DNA of 8,739 bases, taken from the NCBI GenBank assembly GCA_023445955.1, contig JAEXJH010000096.1, forward strand, positions 1-8,739. The letters run 5' to 3'. Source of the DNA: Pseudomonadota bacterium. Lineage in GTDB: Bacteria; Pseudomonadota; Alphaproteobacteria; Caulobacterales; Caulobacteraceae. Position numbers and translations under genes: made by a program. Within the stretch, counting starts at the first letter, position 1. Every line of letters starts with the position of its first letter. Below are positions 1-5,993 of the stretch, piece after piece. The notes under the pieces are model-generated. The model ran no database searches and was not told the DNA's origin. It worked only from the letters and a program-made list of their open reading frames with translations.

Positions 1-254
1 GCGGTGACCTGCAGCTCGCTGGCGCCCGAGCGCAGCGTCGCGCCGCGCGCCTGGGCTCGCGAGGCGTCGAGGGCGGCCGAGATGGTGGGCGTGAACAGCC
101 GGCAGCGGCCGTCGGCCGCCGTCATCAGCGTGCGTTCGTACAGCTGGTCGGCGGCGTTGGCGTACAGCGCGGTGGGGACGGCGAAACTCGCCAGTCCGAT
201 CGCTGCCCCGATCCATCGCGCCCCGCGACCTTTCTGGTGCGTATTCGGCGTCAT
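1..254 (-). CDS. Exported protein of unknown function, N-terminal 84 residues (runs off left edge)
   Basis: The minus strand is open from an ATG at 254-252 to the window edge, giving 84 full codons with no stop. The protein starts with a basic n-region (K8, R10, R13), a hydrophobic stretch at about residues 14-32 and a likely signal peptidase site near ALYA-NA (residue 32) or NAA (35). The following mature part reads ADQLYERTLM, then a conserved-looking ADGRCRLFTP block and an Ala/Arg-rich helix. This indicates secretion to the periplasm or membrane. I do not recognise the family and most of the protein is probably outside the window. The gene is divergent from the DUF1491 gene, with 65 bases between start codons if the latter begins at 320. 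No strong Shine-Dalgarno is visible, only CGAGA about 5 bases before the ATG. Signal-peptide logic and codon use support a real gene. Confidence 0.7.
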   Translation of the reverse strand, partial: MTPNTHQKGRGARWIGAAIGLASFAVPTALYANAADQLYERTLMTAADGRCRLFTPTISAALDASRAQARGATLRSGASELQVT

Positions 255-319
255 ATTCTCGTATGCTTCGAGACTTGAAGGGCGACTGTACGCGCCCACG
301 GGTTGCGGTTCGGTTAGCG

Positions 320-649
320 ATGCTTCTTTCGACGGATATCTGGGTCGGCGCATTGATCCGCCGCGCCGAACTGGGCGGCGCCTTCGCCATGGTGGCCCGG
401 AAGGGCGATGCGCGGGCCGGGGCGGTGCTGGTCAAGATCGTCGATCGCCGGGCCGGGACCGCGCGGCTCTATAGCGAAGCCACGCGCGGCGACGGCGAGC
501 GTTTCTGGATGCAGCCGGTCCGTTCGGAGTTCGAGCCCGACCTCGACGCCTATGCCGAGCGCGCCGCTCGTATCGACCCGGACGTCTGGGTGATCGAGAT
601 CGAGGACCGCGAAGGCCGCCACTTCCTGACCGAAGCCGTCGAGGCTTGA
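320..649 (+). CDS. DUF1491 family protein
   Basis: This 109-residue cytoplasmic protein of unknown function matches my memory of the alphaproteobacterial DUF1491 family. It shows a SxDIWVGALIRR start, a GGAFAMVARKGDARAGAVLVKI core (residues about 19-40 of the short form) and a C-terminal DPDVWVIEIEDREGRHFL block. The reading frame continues up to an ATG at 263, which would add 19 residues. I prefer the ATG at 320 because the added segment (RDLKGDCTRPRV...) does not look like the family and because a start at 263 would leave only 8 bases to the divergent start at 254. Neither ATG has a good Shine-Dalgarno. There is no signal peptide or membrane segment. The stop is TGA at 647-649. Family membership is inferred from recalled motifs; nothing here reveals a biochemical role. 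Confidence 0.78.
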   Translation: MLLSTDIWVGALIRRAELGGAFAMVARKGDARAGAVLVKIVDRRAGTARLYSEATRGDGERFWMQPVRSEFEPDLDAYAERAARIDPDVWVIEIEDREGRHFLTEAVEA

Positions 650-803
650 GGGCGCTTATCGGTGGAGCATTTGTGGAGAACTCGACTCTAGGGAGCCGTT
701 AACCCTGCTCCTAAACCGGACCTAAAGCGTGTTTCCGGCAGGATGCGCGGGCTTTCGAACCCCCGCTCAGAGTTCCCGGCCAGTATCCGCCATGCTTTTC
801 CTC

Positions 804-1172
804 ATGAACGACGTCATCCTCAGCTTCGACGCGGCCGACCTGGCGCCGCCGATGACGCGCGACCGCTTTGCGGCGCTGTCGCTGAACTATGTCGGCGAGC
901 TGGGGAAGGAGCTGTTCGCGGAAGAGCCCCTGCTGCACCAGAAGGACAAGGAGCGGGCCGAGCGCCTGGCGGCCCTGATCGTGGCCAAGGCGCCGGACGT
1001 CAATGCGGCGCTGTTCATCGCGCCCGGTCGTGGCTGTCGCAAGGACGACGTGCAGGTGCGTTACGCCCAACTGAGCATCGAGGTCATGGCCGCGCTGCTG
1101 CAGCGCCAAAATTCAGGCGCGCTCACCAACCTCGAAGCCGATCGTCAGGTCTGGCGGCGCCTGGCCGCCTAG
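804..1172 (+). CDS. Hypothetical protein, 122 aa, family not recognised
   Basis: I do not recognise this protein. The chosen start MNDVILSFDAADL (ATG at 804) is natural, but an ATG at 792 adds MLFL and a GTG at 729 adds 25 residues. No start has a clear Shine-Dalgarno. The predicted protein is soluble: helix-forming, with charged segments (KELFAEEPLLHQKDKERAERLAALIVAKAP, residues about 37-66), a central AALFIAPGRGCRKDDVQVRY strand-turn-strand with the only Cys, then a helix and a short C-terminal ADRQVWRRLAA. There is no signal peptide or membrane segment. The codon pattern is strongly GC-ending in this frame, which supports coding. The upstream 154 bases hold a GACTC CcrM-type site at 684-688 and a 5-bp inverted repeat near 746-765. 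The gene is convergent with the small membrane-protein gene whose stop lies at 1191. Confidence 0.7.
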   Translation: MNDVILSFDAADLAPPMTRDRFAALSLNYVGELGKELFAEEPLLHQKDKERAERLAALIVAKAPDVNAALFIAPGRGCRKDDVQVRYAQLSIEVMAALLQRQNSGALTNLEADRQVWRRLAA

Positions 1173-1188
1173 GCCTCAGATCCGCGTC

Positions 1189-1207
1189 CCCTAGATCCGT
1201 ACTAGGG
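1189..1207. repeat. Short inverted repeat CCCTAG-N7-CTAGGG between convergent genes
   Basis: A perfect 6-bp inverted repeat (1189-1194 and 1202-1207) with a 7-base loop overlaps the stop codon of the minus-strand small ORF, 16 bases after the stop of the plus-strand gene. It has no T tract on either side. It could be a weak bidirectional end structure or chance. Confidence 0.25.
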
Positions 1208-1331
1208 TCATCAACCAGCTTATCGTCACCGCCAGGACGACCAGTCCGGCCAGGGTGATGCCAAAGCACAGCGCGCTGCCGGCGGGGTGTTGCCGACCCG
1301 GGGCGCGGTGATGATGGTCGAGCAGGGCCAT
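1191..1331 (-). CDS. Small single-pass membrane protein, 46 aa
   Basis: The ATG at 1331-1329 is preceded on the minus strand by GGAGGA with a 9-base spacer, one of the best ribosome binding sites in the window. The product is 46 residues: a short His/Arg-rich N-terminus (ALLDHHHRAPGRQHPAG), then a hydrophobic segment from about residue 19 to 43 (SALCFGITLAGLVVLAVTISWLMTLV) ending in RI. This is the layout of a small inner-membrane protein with one transmembrane helix and a cytoplasmic or periplasmic polar tail. The reading frame continues upstream to 1433, but that extension is poor coding sequence and the strong ribosome binding site fixes the shorter start. The function is unknown. The gene stands alone on the minus strand, convergent with the 804-1172 gene and divergent from the metallopeptidase gene. 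It is short enough for automatic annotation to miss. Confidence 0.65.
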   Translation of the reverse strand: MALLDHHHRAPGRQHPAGSALCFGITLAGLVVLAVTISWLMTLVRI

Positions 1332-1340
1332 CGTTCGATT

Positions 1341-1346
1341 TCCTCC
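1341..1346 (-). promoter_or_regulatory. Ribosome binding site deciding the start of the 46-aa membrane protein
   Basis: TCCTCC on the plus strand reads GGAGGA on the minus strand, 9 bases before the ATG at 1331. It is a near-full anti-16S match and rules against the longer reading from 1433. Confidence 0.7.
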
Positions 1347-1401
1347 ATTCGCCCGACGATCTGATGTCGCCGGTGCGGGATGAGGGAAGCATGACTCCAA
1401 A

Positions 1402-1426
1402 CCCATTCTTCGAATAGGGGCTTTTT
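1402..1426 (+). terminator. Terminator-like hairpin followed by five T
   Basis: CCCATTC (1402-1408), loop TTC, then GAAT-A-GGG (1412-1419) forms a 7-bp stem with one bulged A. It is followed by GC and TTTTT (1422-1426). This is the general form of an intrinsic terminator for plus-strand transcripts, although the stem is weak. No plus-strand gene ends nearby: the closest is the 804-1172 gene, 230 bases upstream, with a minus-strand gene in between. TTGACC at 1425-1430 starts inside the T run and could instead be part of a promoter for the gene at 1564. Confidence 0.3.
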
Positions 1427-1554
1427 GACCCATTTTCGGGCGTATTGTCTCAGCTGTGATGGAACCTCAGTCACGGTTGTCATGGAAAGAGGGTTGAAGC
1501 CCGTCGCTCCGCGCGCATAGCCTCAATTTAAGATTGTGCATATGCCGCGATCGG

Positions 1555-1559
1555 GGAGG
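1555..1559 (+). promoter_or_regulatory. Ribosome binding site for the metallopeptidase gene
   Basis: GGAGG within GGGGAGG ends 4 bases before the ATG at 1564. The spacing is short but the match is strong. It selects this ATG over the TTG at 1534, and the choice also places a clean signal peptide at the N-terminus. Confidence 0.6.
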
Positions 1560-1563
1560 CGTC

Positions 1564-3099
1564 ATGCGGTTGAAGCGTTGGGGCGCGGCGGCGATGCTGG
1601 CCGGTGTCCTGTTCGGCGGCGCGGCGCACGCCGAGTGGCTGCGGGCCGAGAGCGACCACTTCATCGTCTATGGCCGCAGCGAGCGGGCGGTCCGCAGTTA
1701 CGCCGCCCAGCTGGAAGACTTCGACAGCATGCTGCGCCGCCTGCATGGCCGGCCCAAGGACGAGGCCGTTCCGCGCAAGTTGCCGGTCTATCTGGTCTCC
1801 GACCTTTCCGAACTGCAGCGGGTCTACCCCAAGCTGGAGCGCGCCGCGGGCGTCTACTACACCGCGCCGGGCGAGACCTTCGTCATGGCGGTGCGCGACG
1901 GGGTCTCCGGCGAGAACGATCAGAACCGGGGCGACGACGCGGTGCTGCACGAGTACGTGCACCACTTCATGCTGCGCTACTATCCCAGCGCCTATCCGGC
2001 CTGGCTGGTCGAGGGTTACGCCGAATACTACATGACCGCCGATCTCGGCTCGAAGCGGCTGATCGTCGGCGGCGTCAACGAAGGGCGGGCGCGTAGCCTG
2101 ACCCAGCCCGGCGGTTGGATCCCGATCCAGGACGTGCTCGGCAAGAGCCCGCGCGACCTGAAGCGCGACGAGGGCGCGCCGTACTATGCGCAGGCTTGGC
2201 TGCTGACGCATTACATCGTCTCCAGCCCCGAGCGGTACAAGCTGCTGAAGCCCTATCTGGACGACGCCCGCGACAGCCGTGACCCGGTCGGGGCCTGGAA
2301 GCGCGTCTATGGCGACACGCCCGACGAACTGCGCCGCAAGCTGCTGGACTATATGAGCCGGCCCATCCCTGGCGGGGCGCTGCCGCGCGGGACGCAAGGC
2401 GAGCCGGCGATGGCCATCACGACGCTGCCGGCGAGCGCGGACGCCCTGCTGCTGGAGAACCAGCGGATGAAGCTGGGCGTGCCGGACAACGATCGCCCTG
2501 CATTCCTGGCCAATGTCCGCAAGCGGGCCGCCAAGGCGCCGAAGGACAGCTTCGCCCAGATGGTGCTGGCCAAGGCCGAGACCCGCTACGGCGACCGCGC
2601 GGCTGGGGAGGCGACCTTGAACGCCCTGCTGGCCGCCGATCCGAAGGACGAGGACGCGCTGATCGCCCTGGGCCAGAGCCGCATGGCCGCCGGCAAGGCC
2701 GATACGGTGGGGCGCGCCGCCGACTATGCCGAGGCGTCCAAGCTGTTCACCCGCGCCTTCAAGCTGGATCCGAACAATCCCGGCCTGCTGCGCGACTACG
2801 CCAACAGCAAGCAGCTGGAGCCGCAGACCCAAGGGCTGGTCAATGTCCGCCTGAAGGCCGTGGAGCTTGCGCCCGAAGTGGGCGTCTACCGGCTCGAGGC
2901 GGCCGAGGCGCTGTTGCGATCCAAAGAGCCCGCCATCGCCAGGGCGGTGCTGACGCCGCTGGCCCGCAGCCCGCACGGCGGCGAGATGGTCGAGGCCGCC
3001 CAGGTCATGGTGAAGGCGATCGACGCGGACATGGCCAAAGCGGCGGCCGGTTCAGGCCAACCCAATGCGGAAGGTGACAAAAAGGGCCGATGGGGCTAG
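1564..3099 (+). CDS. Exported zinc metallopeptidase-like protein with helical-repeat C-terminus
   Basis: The product is 511 residues. It starts with MRLKRWG, a hydrophobic core and AHA (residues 21-23), a textbook signal peptide, so it acts in the periplasm or outside. Residues about 24-120 resemble the N-terminal domain of DUF1570/gluzincin-like proteins (EWLRAESDHFIVYGRS). The catalytic region has HEYVH (H129, E130, H133), followed 16 residues later by WLVEGYAEYY, where E150 is the expected third zinc ligand, giving HExxH-x16-E. Residues about 325-490 are helical hairpins of tetratricopeptide type, for example AAGEATLNALLAADPKDEDALIALGQ and ASKLFTRAFKLDPNNPGLLRDYANS. Zinc binding and proteolysis are inferred from the motif; the substrate is unknown. 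The gene is 9 bases upstream of prfC and probably co-transcribed with it, which is an unexpected functional pairing. An alternative is a pseudo-peptidase that uses the fold for binding. Confidence 0.82.
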   Translation: MRLKRWGAAAMLAGVLFGGAAHAEWLRAESDHFIVYGRSERAVRSYAAQLEDFDSMLRRLHGRPKDEAVPRKLPVYLVSDLSELQRVYPKLERAAGVYYTAPGETFVMAVRDGVSGENDQNRGDDAVLHEYVHHFMLRYYPSAYPAWLVEGYAEYYMTADLGSKRLIVGGVNEGRARSLTQPGGWIPIQDVLGKSPRDLKRDEGAPYYAQAWLLTHYIVSSPERYKLLKPYLDDARDSRDPVGAWKRVYGDTPDELRRKLLDYMSRPIPGGALPRGTQGEPAMAITTLPASADALLLENQRMKLGVPDNDRPAFLANVRKRAAKAPKDSFAQMVLAKAETRYGDRAAGEATLNALLAADPKDEDALIALGQSRMAAGKADTVGRAADYAEASKLFTRAFKLDPNNPGLLRDYANSKQLEPQTQGLVNVRLKAVELAPEVGVYRLEAAEALLRSKEPAIARAVLTPLARSPHGGEMVEAAQVMVKAIDADMAKAAAGSGQPNAEGDKKGRWG

Positions 3100-3104
3100 T
3101 CCCC
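3092..3104 (+). promoter_or_regulatory. GGGG/CCCC mini-hairpin over the metallopeptidase-prfC junction
   Basis: GGGG (3092-3095), loop CTAGT and CCCC (3101-3104) form a 4-bp all-GC stem spanning the upstream stop codon (TAG 3097-3099), ending 4 bases before the prfC ATG. GGGG is the only Shine-Dalgarno-like purine run near that start. The structure would close it unless ribosomes finishing the upstream gene open it, which suggests translational coupling. This is a short stem and could be chance. Confidence 0.35.
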
Positions 3105-3108
3105 GCGC

Positions 3109-4707
3109 ATGAGCTCTTCCCCCGCCGCTGAAGCCGCCCGTCGGCGCACCTTCGCCATCATCAGCCACCCCGACGCCGGCAAGACCACGCTGACGGAAAA
3201 CCTGCTGCTGGCCGGCGGGGCGATCCGGGCCGCCGGCGCCGTCCGCGCCCGTGGCCAGACCCGCCGCACCCAGTCGGACTGGATGAAGATCGAACGCGAG
3301 CGCGGCATCTCGGTCTCGGCGTCGGTGATGACGTTCGACCACGACGGCCTGATGTTCAACCTGCTGGACACCCCGGGCCACGAAGACTTCTCGGAAGACA
3401 CCTATCGCACCCTGACGGCCGCCGACGCCGCGGTCATGGTGCTGGACGCCGCCAAGGGCATCGAGCCCCAGACCCTGAAGCTGTTCGAGGTGTGCCGCCT
3501 GCGCGACATCCCGATCATCACCTTCATCAACAAGATGGACCGCGAGGCCCAGGACCCGTTCGAACTGCTGGACGAAGTCTCGTCCAAGCTGGCCCTGGAC
3601 CCGGCGCCGCTCTACTGGCCCGCCGGCTCGGGCGGCCGCTTCAAGGGCATGCTGGACCTGCGCAACGACAAGTTCATCCCTTACGCCAAGAAGAGCTCGA
3701 CCGACGAGGAAGGCCACCCGGACCCCATCGCCTTCAAGGGCAATGCGGTGGTCCAGTACCTGGACCCCGAGGAGAAGGCCGAACTGGAAGACAACGCCAT
3801 GCTGGTCACCGAGGCCGGCAAGCCGTTCGACGTCCAGAGCTTCCTGGAAGGCCACATGACGCCGGTGTTCTTCGGCTCGGCCCTGCGCCATTTCGGCGTC
3901 GCCGAGCTGCTGGGCGGCATCGGCGCCTACGCCCCGCCGCCGCATCCGGCCAAGGTCAGCAAGGCGGGCGTCGACACCCATGTCGCCCCCGGCGACAGCG
4001 AAGTGTCGGGCTTCGTCTTCAAGGTCCAGGCGAACATGGACCCCAATCACCGCGACCGGATCGCCTTCCTGCGCCTGACCAGCGGCCGCTTCACGCGCGG
4101 CATGAAGCTGAAGGCCCAGAACACCGGCAAGGCCATGAGCGTCAACGCGCCGATCATGTTCTTCGCGTCCGACCGCGAGCTGGCCGAGGACGCCTTCGCC
4201 GGCGACGTGATCGGCATCCCCAACCACGGCGTGCTGCGGGTGGGCGACAGCCTGTCCGAGACCGGGACCCTGCGCTTCGCCGGCCTGCCCAACTTCGCCC
4301 CGGAAATCCTGCGCCGCGTGCGCGTGAAGGACCCGCTGAAGGCCAAGCACCTGAAGAAGGCCCTGGAAGGCCTGGCCGAGGAGGGGGTCACCCAACTGTT
4401 CCGCCCGATGATCGGCAGCGACTTCATCGTCGGCGCCGTCGGCCAGCTGCAGTTCGAGGTCATGGCCGACCGCCTGGCCAACGAGTACCAGCTGGACTGC
4501 ATCTTCGAGGCCAGCCCCTATGCCGAGGCCCGCTGGCTGGGCGGCGACAAGGCCGACGTCGAGGACTTCGTCAGCAAGCACAAGTCGGCCATGGGCCAGG
4601 ACATCGACGAGCAGCCGGTGTTCCTGGGCAAGTCGTCCTGGGAGATCGGCTACGTCGCCGAGCGCTATCCGAAGGTGCGCTTCGAGCGGACCAAGGAACG
4701 CGCCTAG
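3109..4707 (+). CDS. prfC: Peptide chain release factor 3 (RF3), translational GTPase
   Basis: RF3 is a ribosome-associated GTPase that removes release factors RF1/RF2 after peptide release and recycles them. The 532-residue length matches the family (E. coli RF3 is 529). All GTPase motifs are present in order: P-loop HPDAGKTT (20-27), switch I region ERGISVSAS (about 64-72), DTPGHEDF (87-94) and NKMD (141-144). The RF3-specific stretches follow: RTQSDWMKIERERGIS, DPAPLYWPAGSGGRFKGMLDL, and C-terminal GAVGQLQFEVMADRLANEY with EARWLGG. These distinguish it from EF-G, which is also longer. The ATG at 3109 has no clean Shine-Dalgarno and lies 9 bases after the preceding stop, so translation is probably coupled. 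Codon use is the most GC-biased in the window, as expected for a well-expressed translation gene. Its stop overlaps the convergent neighbour's stop on CTAG (4704-4707). Confidence 0.97.
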   Translation: MSSSPAAEAARRRTFAIISHPDAGKTTLTENLLLAGGAIRAAGAVRARGQTRRTQSDWMKIERERGISVSASVMTFDHDGLMFNLLDTPGHEDFSEDTYRTLTAADAAVMVLDAAKGIEPQTLKLFEVCRLRDIPIITFINKMDREAQDPFELLDEVSSKLALDPAPLYWPAGSGGRFKGMLDLRNDKFIPYAKKSSTDEEGHPDPIAFKGNAVVQYLDPEEKAELEDNAMLVTEAGKPFDVQSFLEGHMTPVFFGSALRHFGVAELLGGIGAYAPPPHPAKVSKAGVDTHVAPGDSEVSGFVFKVQANMDPNHRDRIAFLRLTSGRFTRGMKLKAQNTGKAMSVNAPIMFFASDRELAEDAFAGDVIGIPNHGVLRVGDSLSETGTLRFAGLPNFAPEILRRVRVKDPLKAKHLKKALEGLAEEGVTQLFRPMIGSDFIVGAVGQLQFEVMADRLANEYQLDCIFEASPYAEARWLGGDKADVEDFVSKHKSAMGQDIDEQPVFLGKSSWEIGYVAERYPKVRFERTKERA

Positions 4708-5522
4708 CGGCCTCTACGAGAATCGTCCGGGCCGTCCGCGATCGCCTGCAGGCGCTGGTAGACGGCCTTGATCTCCGGATCGGTGGTGTTGATGGCGTAG
4801 GCCTTGGCCGCCGCGCGGCGGGCCTCGATCAGGTCCGGGGCTGCGCCGCCCTTGCGCTCGAAGCGGTCGATCCACGAGGCCGCCTCGACGGTGGCCAGCA
4901 TGGCGATCTCGGTCTGGGACGCCACCGCCTTCGAGGCCCAGAAGTCGCGCGCCGTCTCGATCGCCCGGTTCGGGTGGCCGGCGTGGCGCTGGAACCAGGC
5001 CAGGTGCAGGGCGATGTCCGACCACGGCGCGCCCATGCTGTTGGCCAGCTCGCGCCAGGACTGGGCCAGCTGCGCGCCCTGGCGATAGAGTTCGTTGCGC
5101 TTCAGGGCGCGCACCCAGGGTCCGCGCAGCGCGCGTTCGGGCAGCTTGCCTTCGCGCCGGGCCATCTCGGCGGCGTGGACGGTTTCCAGATCCTCGACGG
5201 ACGCGAAGCGGCGGGGATATTCCTCGCCCAGCTCGGCTTTCATCCGCTGATGCGCCTGTTCCTGCGGCGACACGCAGGCCCGAACCGCCGCCACCGCCGG
5301 GTGGTCGGCCGGCGCGACCAGCAGGCAGTCGACGAGGCGGGCGAACGGGATGCGGACCCGGCCGCAGACAATCGCCTGCCGGGCCAGGTCCGCCGCGGTG
5401 ATCGCCAACGGCTCGTCGCACTCGCCGTCATCGATCGCGCAGCCGATCAGCAGCGCCGTATCGGCCCCGTCGGTGCGCAGCCAGCGCTGCAGCAGGCGGC
5501 CGTCGATCTCGATTTCGCTCAT
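4704..5522 (-). CDS. Hypothetical protein, 272 aa, family not recognised
   Basis: I do not recognise this protein. It starts MSEIEIDGRLLQRWL (ATG at 5522-5520); the frame stays open far upstream, but that extension lies antisense to mgsA and I see no alternative start with a ribosome binding site. There is no signal peptide or transmembrane segment. The N-terminal third contains five cysteines (C28, C35, C53, C66, C83) spaced through a strand-rich part, IVCGRVRIPFARLVDCLLVA, which could be a metal or redox site, although the spacing is not a known motif. From about residue 90 it is helical and rich in charged residues and Trp (APWSDIALHLAWFQRHAGHP, EAASWIDRFERKGG), with two or three helical hairpins resembling degenerate tetratricopeptide units. 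It is divergent from mgsA with 87 bases between starts, and its last 4 bases overlap the prfC end. Confidence 0.72.
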   Translation of the reverse strand: MSEIEIDGRLLQRWLRTDGADTALLIGCAIDDGECDEPLAITAADLARQAIVCGRVRIPFARLVDCLLVAPADHPAVAAVRACVSPQEQAHQRMKAELGEEYPRRFASVEDLETVHAAEMARREGKLPERALRGPWVRALKRNELYRQGAQLAQSWRELANSMGAPWSDIALHLAWFQRHAGHPNRAIETARDFWASKAVASQTEIAMLATVEAASWIDRFERKGGAAPDLIEARRAAAKAYAINTTDPEIKAVYQRLQAIADGPDDSRRGR

Positions 5523-5553
5523 CAGGCGCAGATAGCCGGCGGCGGCAACCTCG

Positions 5554-5579
5554 TCGACCGCGATCTTGGCCGCTATACG
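5554..5579 (+). promoter_or_regulatory. Candidate housekeeping promoter for mgsA
   Basis: TCGACCG (5554-5560), an 11-base spacer and GCTATACG (5572-5579) resemble the Caulobacter housekeeping promoter consensus, TTGACGS, 10-14 bases, GCTANAWC. The -10 matches the first six positions and the -35 differs at two. It would leave a leader of about 25 bases before the mgsA ATG at 5610. The leader contains a GAATC (5600-5604), a possible CcrM methylation site. The consensus is from memory and the match is partial. Confidence 0.4.
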
Positions 5580-5609
5580 AAGCGCTGAACGCCGTTCGGG
5601 AATCTGCAC

Positions 5610-5993
5610 ATGACCGCTCGTCCTATCGCCATCGGCCTCGTGGCTCACGACGACAAGAAGGCCGCGCTGGTCGAATGGGCCAAGGCGCATGAGGCCTTCC
5701 TGAAGGACAAGGCGCTGTTCGGCACCGGCACGACCGGCGGGCGGATCCTGGAGGCGCTGCCGCAGCTCAACCTGGTGCGGCTGAAGAGCGGTCCGCTGGG
5801 CGGCGACCAGCAACTGGGCGCGATGATCGCCGAGGGGCGGCTGGACGTGCTGATCTTCTTTGTCGACCCGCTGTCGCCGCAGCCGCACGATGTCGACGTC
5901 AAGGCCCTGATCCGCATGGCGACGCTGGCCGACATCCCGTTCGCCTGCAATCCGGCGACGGCCGACCTGATCGTCGGCGGCCAGTCCGCCTAG
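5610..5993 (+). CDS. mgsA: Methylglyoxal synthase
   Basis: This 127-residue cytoplasmic enzyme converts dihydroxyacetone phosphate to methylglyoxal and phosphate, a bypass that relieves sugar-phosphate overload. The family signature is complete: LVAHDDKK (H13, D14), the phosphate-binding GTGTTGG loop (38-44), SGPLGGDQQ with D66 equivalent to the catalytic Asp71 of the E. coli enzyme, [10 protein letters not shown] (D86), PHDVDVKAL (H93, D96, matching His98 and Asp101) and the C-terminal NPATADLIV. It lacks about 20-25 residues at the C-terminus compared with E. coli (152 residues), a tail outside the active site and variable in the family. The start has only a weak GGGA 8 bases upstream. The gene is divergent from the 272-residue gene and overlaps the convergent RNase H-like gene by 4 bases. 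Neighbours give no pathway context. Confidence 0.95.
   Translation: MTARPIAIGLVAHDDKKAALVEWAKAHEAFLKDKALFGTGTTGGRILEALPQLNLVRLKSGPLGGDQQLGAMIAEGRLDVLIFFVDPLSPQPHDVDVKALIRMATLADIPFACNPATADLIVGGQSA

Noticed and set aside
1..474. 156-codon plus-strand frame at the left edge
   Set aside because: It is antisense to the signal-peptide-bearing partial gene and overlaps the DUF1491 gene in another frame; low-complexity Arg-rich tail.
697..716. CtrA box around GTTAACCCTGCTCCTAAA
   Set aside because: The distance from TTAA to TAAA is 9 bases, not 7, so the consensus spacing fails.
746..765. Palindrome GCGGG...CCCGC around TTCGAA ahead of the 804 gene
   Set aside because: Only 5 bp of outer stem with two central mismatched pairs; expected often by chance at this GC content.
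3052..4581. Long minus-strand open frame (509 codons)
   Set aside because: It is antisense to prfC, whose family identity is certain. The composition (Gly, Val, Gln, His-rich) is that of a shadow frame.
3492..5588. Very long plus-strand open frame (698 codons)
   Set aside because: It lies in the +1 frame of prfC and antisense to the 272-residue gene. The translation is Arg/Gly/Pro-rich low-complexity, typical of a shadow frame in GC-rich DNA.
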